Part shown: one piece after another, positions 18,541-27,302 of the stretch | How positions within the stretch are numbered: position 1 is the first letter of the stretch | How the letters are laid out: each line of letters begins with the position of its first letter | Assembly: GCA_016222945.1 (NCBI GenBank) | Contig: JACRPY010000002.1 | Coordinates: 124,001-188,000, forward strand | Length of the DNA stretch: 64,000 bases | From: Methanobacterium sp. | GTDB lineage: Archaea > Methanobacteriota > Methanobacteria > Methanobacteriales > Methanobacteriaceae | Direction of reading: 5' to 3' | The notes under the pieces: generated by a model | Told to the model about the DNA's origin: nothing | Database searches by the model: none | What the model saw: the letters and a program-made list of their open reading frames with translations, nothing else | Translations under genes and position numbers: made by a program

Positions 18541-18907
18541 ATCTCCATCCTTCAGGAAGTACTCCTTCGTTTACGTAGTATCTTACCAATCTTCTTATTT
18601 TGGATTCGATGATTCTTAAACCTCTTCTGGTGTGCAGGTCTTTTGGGTTTTCAGTTAGGTGGTCCCTTATGTTTACTGCTCTTCTTATGAGGTTCATTAG
18701 GTCTTCTGGGTATTCCAGTTCTTGTCCGTGGTCTTCAAGTATTTTGGTTATTTTCTTTCCAGTTATGAGTTTTACATCTGGAATTCCGTATTGGTCTCTT
18801 AAAATTATTCCAATTTTACTTGTAGAGTTACCTTCTTTTCTAAATTTTAAAATTAATTCTTCAATTTCTTCATTTGAATATTCAATCCATTCAGGCTTTA
18901 CTGTCAT
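18506..18907 (-). CDS. rps15: 30S ribosomal protein S15 (archaeal, S13e type)
   Basis: Small-subunit ribosomal protein binding the central domain of 16S rRNA. The sequence has the long archaeal N-terminal extension (PEWIEYSNEEIEELILKF), the core LITGKKITKILEDHG, and the conserved tail RRGLRIIESKIRRLVRYY followed by LPEGWRYDP. Length (133 residues) is standard. GGGGTGAT directly before ATG 18907 is a near-perfect RBS. It is probably cotranscribed with the upstream XTP pyrophosphatase gene across a spacer filled with short repeats, and with the DHH nuclease it overlaps. Confidence 0.95.
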   Translation of the reverse strand: MTVKPEWIEYSNEEIEELILKFRKEGNSTSKIGIILRDQYGIPDVKLITGKKITKILEDHGQELEYPEDLMNLIRRAVNIRDHLTENPKDLHTRRGLRIIESKIRRLVRYYVNEGVLPEGWRYDPRSAALLVK

Positions 18908-18949
18908 TATTAATCACCCCTAATTTTAATCTGTTAGTTTAATTAGAAT

Positions 18950-19161
18950 TTTCAAAGCATTTTGGCCACAAAACCGTAGAAAACATGTTCTTGGCCATAA
19001 AATGTAGTTTTTGCAGGCTTTCAAAATTCTATGAATTCTGATGCCACAAACCGAAACTTTGTAGGCTATCAAAATTCTATGAATTCTGATGCCACAAACC
19101 GAAACTTTGTAGGCTATCAAAATCATTGGTTTTGATGCACAAAACTCTGTTTTGTAGGTTT
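18950..19161 (-). repeat. Tandem 48-bp repeat / mini-hairpin array between two co-directional genes
   Basis: Two identical 48-base copies (19021-19068 and 19069-19116) are followed by a diverged third (19117-19161) and preceded by more degenerate matter back to about 18950. Each unit holds two short hairpins: one around TTC-TAT-GAA, the other with ACAAA/TTTGT arms flanked by GCC/GGC. In the third copy the hairpins are ACAAAAC-TCT-GTTTTGT and TCAAAATC-ATT-GGTTTTGA. The array starts exactly at the stop of the pyrophosphatase gene and ends before rps15, all transcribed on minus. No coding role is evident. Confidence 0.8.
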
Positions 19162-19744
19162 AATCACGTTGCATTTCATTTAACCATAATGCAAATTTCT
19201 CAAGTGATCTATACCTATGAGAAAATTCATTTTTTTTACTTGTTTCAAGCTCTCCAAAGGTTTTATCATATCCTTTTGGAATAAAAAGCGGGTCATAGGC
19301 AAATCCATGATTTCCATGCTCTTTGTATGCAATATGTCCACTGACAGTGCCTAAAAAAATCTCGGGCTCGGATTTGGGCGTACAATACCCAACAACCGAC
19401 CTGAACTCGGCGTACCTGTCTTCAACATCATTCATGAGCTTTAAAATGCCTTTATTAGTTAGAGTTTCCTGCACATAGGACGAATACGTCCCTGGAAACC
19501 AATTTAAGGCTTTAATAAAAAGACCAGCATCTTCTACTATTACAGGCCCTTTTAATTTACTTGCAGCATATTTTGCGCCGTATTTGGCTACATCTTCCAG
19601 ATCTCCCTGTATTTCAGGATATCCAAGATCTATATGCTCAAGTTCAATGCCAAATTTTTCAAAAATTCCTTTGGCTTCTTTTACTTTCTGTTCGTTACCA
19701 GTTATAAACTTAATGACTCTGACCACTTTATACCACTTCGACAT
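19160..19744 (-). CDS. XTP/dITP pyrophosphatase (RdgB/HAM1 family)
   Basis: House-cleaning nucleotidase that hydrolyses deaminated purine triphosphates (XTP, dITP, ITP) to the monophosphate, keeping them out of nucleic acids. Family marks are FITGNEQKVKEA near the N-terminus, VEDAGLFIKALNWFPGTYS (catalytic aspartate), GTVSGHI, GFAYDPLFIPKGY and the C-terminal SHRYRSLEKF. Length (194) is slightly above the archaeal norm (about 185), since homologues usually begin close to the FITGN strand, so GTG codons a few residues inside are alternative starts. TTTTATATC near 19766-19774 lies about 25 bases from ATG 19744, consistent with a leaderless message. Confidence 0.9.
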   Translation of the reverse strand: MSKWYKVVRVIKFITGNEQKVKEAKGIFEKFGIELEHIDLGYPEIQGDLEDVAKYGAKYAASKLKGPVIVEDAGLFIKALNWFPGTYSSYVQETLTNKGILKLMNDVEDRYAEFRSVVGYCTPKSEPEIFLGTVSGHIAYKEHGNHGFAYDPLFIPKGYDKTFGELETSKKNEFSHRYRSLEKFALWLNEMQRD

Positions 19745-19853
19745 TAACTTATCTTAATAAGAATATTTTTATATCTTTATTCACTTATCTCTTTGGATTA
19801 AATGAAAAAATATCAAAAAAAATATCAATACTAACTACACCCATATAATATCA

Positions 19854-20609
19854 ATGGCTAAGCACAAGGTTCTCTCAGCAAAAGATAATGGAAGCTTTAT
19901 AAAGACTGCATCCTTTTATAAACTATACAATGTATTGAAAACTTTAAAAACATCTAAAGGACGTTTTGTACTTGTTTTGGGTGCGCCAGGCACTGGCAAA
20001 TCGGCTAATATATACCAGGCACTTTCTTTACTTGATCTTGATATTTATGATGCTTATTTATTTATAGATACAGATACTAAACCTTCTAAGGTGTTCCGGA
20101 TATTTTGGGATACTCTGAAAAAGGATATGCAGGCTAAATCCCGAGAAGAAGTTTATCAGATGGCTTCAAAGTATGATTTGATTCTTTTTGCAGATCCATT
20201 CCTTGATTCAGAATACATTGATAAGGATAAAGTAGGTCTGGGACTTTGGACTGAAGAAAATGGACCCAGTACATTCCCCTTCTATTTTAGAGTGTTGTAT
20301 GAATATCTTAAACACCGTAAAGATTTGAAAAATGTTAATGTTGTTTCTCAAACATCGTGGGTACTGAAGTTTAGGGGAGTCCGCTATGATATTTTAACGG
20401 ATTTTGGTTTTATATCTAAAATTTTGGTTTTTTTACTTAAAAAATTATTTGACGTGGTTTTAATATCCTATACCTCTGAAGAAATGATGAAAATCATTAG
20501 AAGTCATCCTGGTGCGGTTAGTGATGAAAAAATTGAAGAATATATAAAAGAATACGGTAATAGGCCGCGGTTTATCTTTGAAGCTTTAGATAAGGAAGAA
20601 AATTATTAA
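19854..20609 (+). CDS. P-loop ATPase of unknown function
   Basis: A single-domain AAA-like nucleotide-binding protein of 251 residues. Walker A is GAPGTGKS (residues 43-50), a likely Walker B region is LILFADPFLDSEY (about 104-116), and VVSQTSW may be a sensor. The C-terminal part, HPGAVSDEKIEEYIKEYG followed by RPRFIFEAL, resembles a small helical lid. I recognise no specific family name. No RBS precedes ATG 19854, so the message may be leaderless. It stands alone between convergent or divergent minus-strand genes, which gives no functional hint. Confidence 0.65.
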   Translation: MAKHKVLSAKDNGSFIKTASFYKLYNVLKTLKTSKGRFVLVLGAPGTGKSANIYQALSLLDLDIYDAYLFIDTDTKPSKVFRIFWDTLKKDMQAKSREEVYQMASKYDLILFADPFLDSEYIDKDKVGLGLWTEENGPSTFPFYFRVLYEYLKHRKDLKNVNVVSQTSWVLKFRGVRYDILTDFGFISKILVFLLKKLFDVVLISYTSEEMMKIIRSHPGAVSDEKIEEYIKEYGNRPRFIFEALDKEENY

Positions 20610-20654
20610 AATAATGTATTTTAATCACGTTTTAAAAAGATCATGCTAAAATGT

Positions 20655-22277
20655 TCAGGTATAACGACTTCTACCTTCGATTTCTTCAATTTTTTTAACT
20701 ATTTTGCTGTAATCATTTGCATTCTCATACCCTTTTAAGATCTCAACAAAACAAGTGTCTGCAATTTTGTAATGTATCCCTGAAATTGCTTTTTTAAATA
20801 CTAAAATGTCTACACCTTTATCTTCAATTAAATCTGAATTTTTCCCAAGCCCGAAATCTATAAATACAATTCTACCGTCTTTTAAAATTAAATTAGATGT
20901 TGTAAGGTCGCCGTGAATTATACTGCAGTTGTGCAGTTTAGCTATATCTGAACCGATTTTTAGAGAGATTTCCTGGATTTCATCCAGTGATGCATCTTCA
21001 AAAACGTTTTTTATGGTTTTTCCATCTATTTTTTCTAAAGTCAGAGATTTTTCTTTTTTATTTATGTCATAAATCAGCGGTGTTTTGACATCACATCTTT
21101 TTGCTTCACTTAAAAGCTTGGCCTCTTTTTTGGTTCTTTCTTTCCTCAGGCGATGGTCAATTTCTGGAATTCTGTAGCTTTTTGGAATTCTTTCCTTGAT
21201 AAAAGCATCATGATTTAGCCATTTGCCTTCATATAGGTTAGCTTCTGCTCCTTTTTCTATGATATCAGCAGGTAAAGTTAAATGTTTTTTTGATTTATGC
21301 ATCCAGGGAACGTCAACCTGGTCTGTTCTATACTTTTGAATAACTGTAGTATCCTTTATTTTCTGTTTTAATCCATGCTTATACATTAATTGACCCATCC
21401 AGGCAATCATAGCTCCATTATCGCCGCAGTATTTAACTGGAGGCATGTAAAACTGTGCATAGTGTTCTTCTGCCATTATACTGATCATTTCCCTCAATCG
21501 GCTGTTTGCAGCAACTCCGCCGCAAAGCATGACTTCCTGCTTTTTTGTATGGGCCAGGGCACGTTCTGTAACTTCAACTAACATGGAAAAGGTTGTTTCC
21601 TGTAAACTGTAACAAACATCTGCTAATGCTGCTCCTGATTCATATTTTCTTAAAGCTGCAGTTAAAACTCCTGAAAAGGAGAGATCCATACCTTTAACTG
21701 CATAGGGAAAATTTATATATTTATTTGCTTTTTTGGCCATTTCTTCAACTTTGGGGCCGCCAGGATGTCCAAGCCCCACTTCACGTGCAAACTGGTCAAG
21801 GCAATTCCCCATAGCTATATCCAGGGTTTCTCCGAATACTCTGTATCTTTCAGCTTCATATGCTATTACCTGGGTGTTTCCACCGCTTACATATAATGAT
21901 AATGGGTCTTCAGCTCCTGTTGTAAGTCTTCCTATTTCAACATGCCCTATACAGTGGTTAACTCCAATAATTGGAACGTTTAGTGATATTGCAAGGGATC
22001 TTGCAGCTGTTGCAGTGGTTCTAAGTGCAGGTCCAAGTCCAGGGCCTCTGGAAAAAGCAACTAATTCTATATCCTCAATATTTAATTTAGATTCTTGTAA
22101 TGCTTCTTTTATGAGGGGAACGATTGATGCTGCATGATGTTCTGCGGCTTCTCGAGGGTGGATTCCTCCGCTTTCTGGGATTAATTGTTTTCCACATGAA
22201 GCTAATATTTTTCCTTCTGAATCAACGATTCCCACGCCTGTTTTTTCTGCTGTTCCTTCTATTCCGATACAGATCAA
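20655..22277 (-). CDS. Kae1-Bud32 fusion: tRNA threonylcarbamoyl transferase with associated kinase
   Basis: Catalytic core of the archaeal KEOPS complex, which makes t6A37 on ANN-decoding tRNAs. The N-terminal Kae1 domain (about residues 1-325) contains GIEGTAEKTGVG, the metal-binding HCIGHVEIG histidines, YVSGGNTQV and GGVAANSRL. The C-terminal Bud32 kinase/ATPase domain has HGDLTTSNLI and the metal-binding IDFGLG. Fusion of the two is common in Euryarchaeota. The start is best placed at TTG 22277, giving MICIGIEG, with GTGAT four bases upstream; ATG 22316 would add 13 residues not seen in the family. Length is then 540. Confidence 0.95.
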   Translation of the reverse strand: MICIGIEGTAEKTGVGIVDSEGKILASCGKQLIPESGGIHPREAAEHHAASIVPLIKEALQESKLNIEDIELVAFSRGPGLGPALRTTATAARSLAISLNVPIIGVNHCIGHVEIGRLTTGAEDPLSLYVSGGNTQVIAYEAERYRVFGETLDIAMGNCLDQFAREVGLGHPGGPKVEEMAKKANKYINFPYAVKGMDLSFSGVLTAALRKYESGAALADVCYSLQETTFSMLVEVTERALAHTKKQEVMLCGGVAANSRLREMISIMAEEHYAQFYMPPVKYCGDNGAMIAWMGQLMYKHGLKQKIKDTTVIQKYRTDQVDVPWMHKSKKHLTLPADIIEKGAEANLYEGKWLNHDAFIKERIPKSYRIPEIDHRLRKERTKKEAKLLSEAKRCDVKTPLIYDINKKEKSLTLEKIDGKTIKNVFEDASLDEIQEISLKIGSDIAKLHNCSIIHGDLTTSNLILKDGRIVFIDFGLGKNSDLIEDKGVDILVFKKAISGIHYKIADTCFVEILKGYENANDYSKIVKKIEEIEGRSRYT

Positions 22278-22316
22278 TTTTATCACTCGATTAATAGTTC
22301 TTGTCAATGTAATCAT

Positions 22317-22744
22317 TATATTTTAATTACATAAACACTTTATTTTTCACGAGAATCTAAAAATTTATTTAATATTTAAGAGGGATTAGATGGTTTGATG
22401 TTTATATATGGATGATATATATGTTTATACTTAATTCACATATTTTTATAGAGTTTATGATGATAATAGCTTAAATTTTAAAGTATTTATTTTATAATTA
22501 ATTGGTTAGTGGCATATATATTTAAATAAGTCATACATCGTGCTGTTTTGTTAAAATATAGGATAAAATTTGTATAAATTAGTGTCATCACTCCTAAACT
22601 AATTGGGATTCACACGGTTTAAGTGAAAAAGGTCACAAAACATATAGAAATGTTTTTATCATTGTTTGAAAATAAACATTGTTAGTAAAAACTCATTTTT
22701 TACTAAAACGATTATTTTTTAACGGGCATAAAGGAGGTGAAAAT
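22317..22744. promoter_or_regulatory. Divergent intergenic region and leader of the adhesin gene
   Basis: This AT-rich spacer separates kae1-bud32 (minus) from the adhesin (plus). Candidate TATA elements for the adhesin are TTTATATA (22401-22408) and TATATATTTAAATA (about 22515-22528); the second would give a leader of nearly 200 bases. Within the leader a perfect hairpin (22682-22706) lies just before the RBS AAGGAGGTGA (22731-22740). I see no gene or open reading frame with an RBS in it. Confidence 0.4.
22682..22706 (+). repeat. Perfect 10-bp leader hairpin upstream of adhesin
   Basis: TTAGTAAAAA (22682-22691) and TTTTTACTAA (22697-22706) are exact reverse complements with a 5-base loop, 26 bases before the Shine-Dalgarno core. 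It could stabilise or control translation of the adhesin message. It could also be a binding site; a T-tract on the right arm makes partial termination conceivable. Confidence 0.45.
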
Positions 22745-25700
22745 ACGCAAAAAAAATTAACAAAAAAACTACTAATGATTACATTGACTATTCTATTCAC
22801 ACTTACTATTCTTGGAGCGGCAAGTGCTGCTGATATTTATGTTAATGACACAAATGGAAACGATGCTACAGGGATTGGAACCATAGATAATCCCTATAAA
22901 ACTATTAGTTGGGGAATTGATCGTGCAAGTGCTACAAGTACTGACACTGTAATTCTTGCCCCAGAAACTTTTAGCACTTACACAGATCCCACACACAAAG
23001 ATTATGACATCACCATTAGTAAAAACGTGAATATTAGAGGTGCGGGTCAAGGTCTAACCACAATTAATGCTGGAAATAATGCTAGAGTATTCACAATCAA
23101 TCCAACTTATACAGTAACCATATCAGATTTAACTATTACAAACGGAAAGGCACCAAATGGAGCTGCGGGAACTACAGGAAACCCTGGAAGTGACGGTGAT
23201 AACGGTGGAGCTATTGTTAACAATGGTGCTTTAACAATTAATAACTGTGCTATTACAAATTCTCGAGCAGGTAACGGTGGTAACGGTGGTAACGGTGCTT
23301 CTGGTATTGGTAACCGTTATGGTCGAAACGGTGGTAACGGTGGTAACGGTGGAGCTATTTATAACACAGGAACACTGAAAATAGAAAACAACTGTATCCT
23401 TTCAAATAACTACGCTGGTAACGGTGGTAACGGTGGTAACGGATATTCCATTACTACTAATTATAACGTCGCTGGTAACGGTGGTAACGGTGGTAACGGT
23501 GGCCTCGGAGGAGGTATCGACAACAACAAAGGGACTGTAACTGTAATTTCTAGTACTATCACTGGTAATTATGCTGGTAACGGTGGTAACGGTGGTAACG
23601 GTGGTAACGGAGGAGGTATCCATAATGGAGGTACTGCTTCTAATACAGCCAATTTAGACTTAACTGGAAGTATTCTAACTAATAATAATTCTGGAACCAG
23701 AGGTAACCCTGGTCTGGGTGGAACAGGAAGAAATCCTGGAAGTTCCGGTAGTTACGGGAGTTCTGGCCAAGTAGGTGGAGTTTTTGCTGACGTATCTATT
23801 TTATCATCAGTAAATATACACTACAACTATATTCTAAACAACGGCCAATACGATATCAGGAAAACAGGACTTATACTCTCTGTTGAAGCACAGTACAACT
23901 GGTGGGGTTCAAATTCAAACCCTTCTTCACGTGTAGATGGTAATGTGAATGTTAGTCCGTGGACAACACTCAGTATAACTGCATCACCAAGTCCTATTTA
24001 TGTTGGTCAACAATCAACAGTTACAGCTCAATTTTCATATAGTGTACCGAACGGTATCCCTGTAACTTTCAGTTTCCAGGGCACACCTTTAGGAACACTC
24101 AGTACAACTACAGCAGTTTCTAACAACAACCAGGCAACAACTACATTCACATCAGATGCTGTGGGAACTTCTCATGTTTTGGTAGCTGATTCTAATCAAC
24201 CAACTCAGACAGTAGGACCTGCAAATATCGTGATTAACCCTCTTATTCCAACTACTATAACTGTAAATAGTCCTACTATTTACGTTGGAGATCCTGTTAC
24301 TATAATCGCGACTGTAGTGAGACAGGACACTCTTGCACCTATTCAAAATGCGTGGGTTGCAGTCCAAATACTGGATACTCCGTATTGGTGGATGGGTCTC
24401 ACAGATGTTAACGGTCAAATAGGCAATACTATTACTCCAACTTTGTTATCAAGAATTTACAATATCCACGCGGACGTGACATTTCCATTCGATCCTCAGT
24501 ATGCAGTTTCATCAACCAGCCCTGATGGTACTTTAACAGTGAACAAGGTTCCGACTAGTTTAACAGTTGATCCAGCTTCTGGCTATAAGGAGTACCCTAC
24601 TACTTTAACAGCTACTTTAAGAGATATTGCTCCAGGTCATGGTAATGCGCCTGTTAATGGTAGGACAGTTAATTTCTACGTAAACGGTGTTTTAGTTGGG
24701 TCTGACGTTACAGGTTCAGATGGAAATCCGGATGGTGTGGCTACTTGGTCATATACTATTGCTCAAAACGCAGGAACATATTCAGGTTACATAACAGCCT
24801 CGTTTGCTGGTGATGATATGTATATCACATCTAACGGTGCTAATGATTTAATTGTGAATTTGATTCCGACTAGTTTGGTTGTTAATCCAGCATATGGCTA
24901 TAAGGATTACCCTACTACATTGAGTGCTACATTAAGGGATACAGCTCCGGGCCATGGTAATGCGCCTGTTTCTGGTCAGACTGTTCTGTTTAAAATAGAT
25001 GGTGTCGATGTTGATACTGCAACTACTGATATTAATGGTGTGGCTACATTGCCTTATACCATAACTCAGGATGTAGGAACACATACTTTAGTAGGTATAT
25101 TCTTAACTGATAATACTAAGTATGCAGGGTCAAATGACGGCAAAGTTTTAACAGTAAACCCTATTTCAACTAGTTTGTCAGTTAGTGATGTTACTGGTAA
25201 TAAAGGTGAGACTGTGGACTTGAAAGCTACTTTAGTGGACACGGTTCATGGTAATGTGCCTGTTGTTGGTAGAAAAGTTACTTTTAAAGTAAACGATGTT
25301 AGTGTTCCTGGTTTTGGTACTACAGATAGTGATGGTGTGGCTATTTTGCCTTATACTATTAATCTTGTAGGTGGAACTTATAACATAGAAGCTGCATTTG
25401 CTGCAGATGATAAATATGCTGCTGCAAATGGAATGGGAGCGCTTAAAGTGCCTCAGTCAAGTGTTTATGTTTTAACTACAGTTAGTAACACTAATCCTAC
25501 TGTGGGTCAGATTGTGACCATTACTTTCAAGTTAGGGAACAAAGGACCTGATACAGCACAAAAAGTTGTGTTTACCTATGTTTTACCGGTTGGAATGGAA
25601 TTGGTGAATCTTAGTGGTGACAATACTTACTCCTACAACGCAGCTACTCGAACAATTACTTGGAATCTTGGTGATGTAAAAGCGAACACTGATCCTTGGC

Positions 25701-26062
25701 TCTATGCCAATGTGAGGTTCCTTAACCCTGGTAGTTTCAACATTAACCCTGTTGTAAACACAGCAACCTACGATCCGACATTAAACAGCAACATTCAATC
25801 TATAACAGTTAACGCGCAAGCAGTACCTGTTACAGTTAGAGCAGTGAGAACAACTGGAACTGCAGGAATTGCAGGAAATGGACTACAGGCAGCAACTCCC
25901 GCACCTACTACGGCTGGTGCTACTCCGTATTCGTATGGAACAGCGCCCGAAACAGGTGGGAATTGGTTGTTATCCTATTGGTGGATAATAATTCTGCTTT
26001 TAATAGTCGGTGGACTGTTATGGTTCTTGTTAGCAGGTAAAAGAAGACAAAATGAGGGATAA
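22745..26062 (+). CDS. Adhesin-like surface protein: beta-helix, Ig-like repeats, DUF11, membrane anchor
   Basis: Large secreted surface protein. The RBS GGAGGTGA (22733-22740) points to ACG 22745 as start, giving a typical signal peptide (TQKKLTKKLLM, hydrophobic core, AASA-AD). Residues about 33-400 look like a right-handed beta-helix interrupted by five Gly-Asn-rich GNGGNGG blocks. Residues about 409-902 hold at least five bacterial Ig-like domains, three strongly alike (with TTLTATLRD or TTLSATLRD, and DGVATW-like turns). A DUF11 domain spans about 906-1018. The end has the sequence APETGG (1067-1072), then one membrane helix and the basic tail KRRQNEG. It is probably anchored in the membrane and spans the pseudomurein wall. 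The canonical in-frame TTG at 22679 lacks an RBS. Confidence 0.8.
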   Translation, partial: TQKKLTKKLLMITLTILFTLTILGAASAADIYVNDTNGNDATGIGTIDNPYKTISWGIDRASATSTDTVILAPETFSTYTDPTHKDYDITISKNVNIRGAGQGLTTINAGNNARVFTINPTYTVTISDLTITNGKAPNGAAGTTGNPGSDGDNGGAIVNNGALTINNCAITNSRAGNGGNGGNGASGIGNRYGRNGGNGGNGGAIYNTGTLKIENNCILSNNYAGNGGNGGNGYSITTNYNVAGNGGNGGNGGLGGGIDNNKGTVTVISSTITGNYAGNGGNGGNGGNGGGIHNGGTASNTANLDLTGSILTNNNSGTRGNPGLGGTGRNPGSSGSYGSSGQVGGVFADVSILSSVNIHYNYILNNGQYDIRKTGLILSVEAQYNWWGSNSNPSSRVDGNVNVSPWTTLSITASPSPIYVGQQSTVTAQFSYSVPNGIPVTFSFQGTPLGTLSTTTAVSNNNQATTTFTSDAVGTSHVLVADSNQPTQTVGPANIVINPLIPTTITVNSPTIYVGDPVTIIATVVRQDTLAPIQNAWVAVQILDTPYWWMGLTDVNGQIGNTITPTLLSRIYNIHADVTFPFDPQYAVSSTSPDGTLTVNKVPTSLTVDPASGYKEYPTTLTATLRDIAPGHGNAPVNGRTVNFYVNGVLVGSDVTGSDGNPDGVATWSYTIAQNAGTYSGYITASFAGDDMYITSNGANDLIVNLIPTSLVVNPAYGYKDYPTTLSATLRDTAPGHGNAPVSGQTVLFKIDGVDVDTATTDINGVATLPYTITQDVGTHTLVGIFLTDNTKYAGSNDGKVLTVNPISTSLSVSDVTGNKGETVDLKATLVDTVHGNVPVVGRKVTFKVNDVSVPGFGTTDSDGVAILPYTINLVGGTYNIEAAFAADDKYAAANGMGALKVPQSSVYVLTTVSNTNPTVGQIVTITFKLGNKGPDTAQKVVFTYVLPVGMELVNLSGDNTYSYNAATRTITWNLGDVKANTDPWLYANVRFLNPGSFNINPVVNTATYDPTLNSNIQSITVNAQAVPVTVRAVRTTGTAGIAGNGLQAATPAPTTAGATPYSYGTAPETGGNWLLSYWWIIILLLIVGGLLWFLLAGKRRQNEG
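23271..23610 (+). repeat. Five clusters of a 9-bp GGTAACGGT minisatellite inside the adhesin
   Basis: Near-perfect GGTAACGGT units occur three to four at a time around 23271-23296, 23326-23351, 23416-23441, 23473-23501 and 23575-23610. Each encodes GNG-type tripeptides. Because the unit is a multiple of three, copy changes would lengthen or shorten the protein without breaking the frame. Confidence 0.85.
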
Positions 26063-26082
26063 ACCAATTTTCCTCACACCCC

Positions 26083-26110
26083 ATTTTTTATTTTTTTTTA
26101 TTTCTTATTT
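26083..26110 (+). terminator. T-tract terminator after adhesin
   Basis: A run of thymines with few interruptions starts about 20 bases after the adhesin stop codon. Long T-tracts are the usual archaeal intrinsic termination signal. The next gene starts about 100 bases later. Confidence 0.45.
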
Positions 26111-26216
26111 TGAAAAATTTGTTTTAACTGGATACTTTATTTTTAATTATTGAAGTATAGCAACGTTTTTCTATGATTATATCAAATCATGCTATATGCA
26201 AAAAGCAGGTGTGATA

Positions 26217-27287
26217 ATGAATAAAAATATAAAATGTTACGGCTCATCAAAAATCCTTAATGAACTTCAAAATACTAATCCTTTATTTTTATGCGTGATT
26301 GCAAGCACTAAAACTTCCAATATTCCAGGAATCACTGGTGCAGGTGTTACACCAGAACTTACGGACTATACTCCTGCTGCAGATCTTGAGCTTGTGATTC
26401 ATGGAGAACCAAGATGCTTGGCAGAAATCCCGCAAACAGTGGTGGGAGATGCACCAGCACCAACACCGGCTGTAATAACAAAAGCATCCTTAAATATTGC
26501 AGATATTCCTATAATGGTTGCAGATGCTGGTGCTGCAATAAAACCAGATGTTCCATATATTAAATTAAATGAAAAACCTGGTGAAGATATAAGATTGGGA
26601 AATGCGGTTCCTGATGCAAGAAAAATATTTGAAAATGGTATTTTACTGGGTAAAACTTTATCAAAACTCACAGATCATCTTGTAATTGGAGAAAGCACAC
26701 CTGCAGGAACAACTACAGCATTAGGAGTTTTAACTGCACTGGGATATGATGCCCGGATGAAGGTGAGCGGAAGCATGCCTGAGAATCCCCATGATTTAAA
26801 GCATGAAGTAGTATTAGAAGGTTTGCAAGCTGCAGGATATAAAGAAGGCGATGTTGTAGAGGATGCTTTGCGTGCAGTTGAAATTGTAGGAGATCCAATG
26901 ATCCCCGCTGTTGCAGGAATTGTAATTGGATCTGAAGTTCCAGTCACACTTGCTGGAGGTACACAGATGACTGCAGTGTGTTCTGTTATTAAAGGAGTTC
27001 AAAATGAATTTGATTTTTCTAAATTATGTATTTCAACAACAATTTTTGTTGCAGAGGATGAAACATCAGATATTAATCATATTACCAGGCAAATTGGAGA
27101 TATCTCTATTTTTGCAGTTGACCCTGAATTTGAAAAATCACAGGTTCCTGGACTTAAAAGCTATTTAAATGGCTCTGTAAAGGAGGGTGTAGGTGCTGGC
27201 GGAGCTATGATGGTTTCAATGTTAAAAGGCGAATCTATTGATGATATAAGATTAAATATTGAGGATTTATGTAAAAAAATATTTTAA
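26217..27287 (+). CDS. cobT: CobT-like nicotinate mononucleotide phosphoribosyltransferase (TIGR00303 family)
   Basis: Archaeal CobT-type protein, expected to make the alpha-ribotide of the lower ligand of corrinoids from nicotinate mononucleotide and a base. It is recognised by the conserved TDYTPAADLELVIHGEP, DAPAPTPAVITKASL, GESTPAGTTTALGVL, SGSMPENPHDLK and the C-terminal GVGAGGAMM segments. Length from ATG 26217 is 356 residues, normal for the family. GGTGTGAT sits just before that ATG; an upstream in-frame ATG at 26196 would overlap the RBS. Corrinoids are needed by the methyltransferase Mtr, so the gene suits a methanogen. Confidence 0.85.
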   Translation: MNKNIKCYGSSKILNELQNTNPLFLCVIASTKTSNIPGITGAGVTPELTDYTPAADLELVIHGEPRCLAEIPQTVVGDAPAPTPAVITKASLNIADIPIMVADAGAAIKPDVPYIKLNEKPGEDIRLGNAVPDARKIFENGILLGKTLSKLTDHLVIGESTPAGTTTALGVLTALGYDARMKVSGSMPENPHDLKHEVVLEGLQAAGYKEGDVVEDALRAVEIVGDPMIPAVAGIVIGSEVPVTLAGGTQMTAVCSVIKGVQNEFDFSKLCISTTIFVAEDETSDINHITRQIGDISIFAVDPEFEKSQVPGLKSYLNGSVKEGVGAGGAMMVSMLKGESIDDIRLNIEDLCKKIF

Positions 27288-27302
27288 AATTTGTTTTTAG
27301 TC

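Noticed and set aside
18926..19126. A 66-residue minus-strand ORF with an internal 16-residue repeat
   Set aside because: It is produced by the 48-base tandem repeats, whose length is a multiple of three. It has no RBS and the sequence looks selected for hairpins, not protein.
18950..19161. A CRISPR array
   Set aside because: The repeats abut with no unique spacers, and no cas gene is in the window.
23402..23623. A Thr/Val-rich minus-strand ORF inside the adhesin
   Set aside because: It is the shadow of the GGTAACGGT minisatellite on the other strand, with no RBS or promoter.
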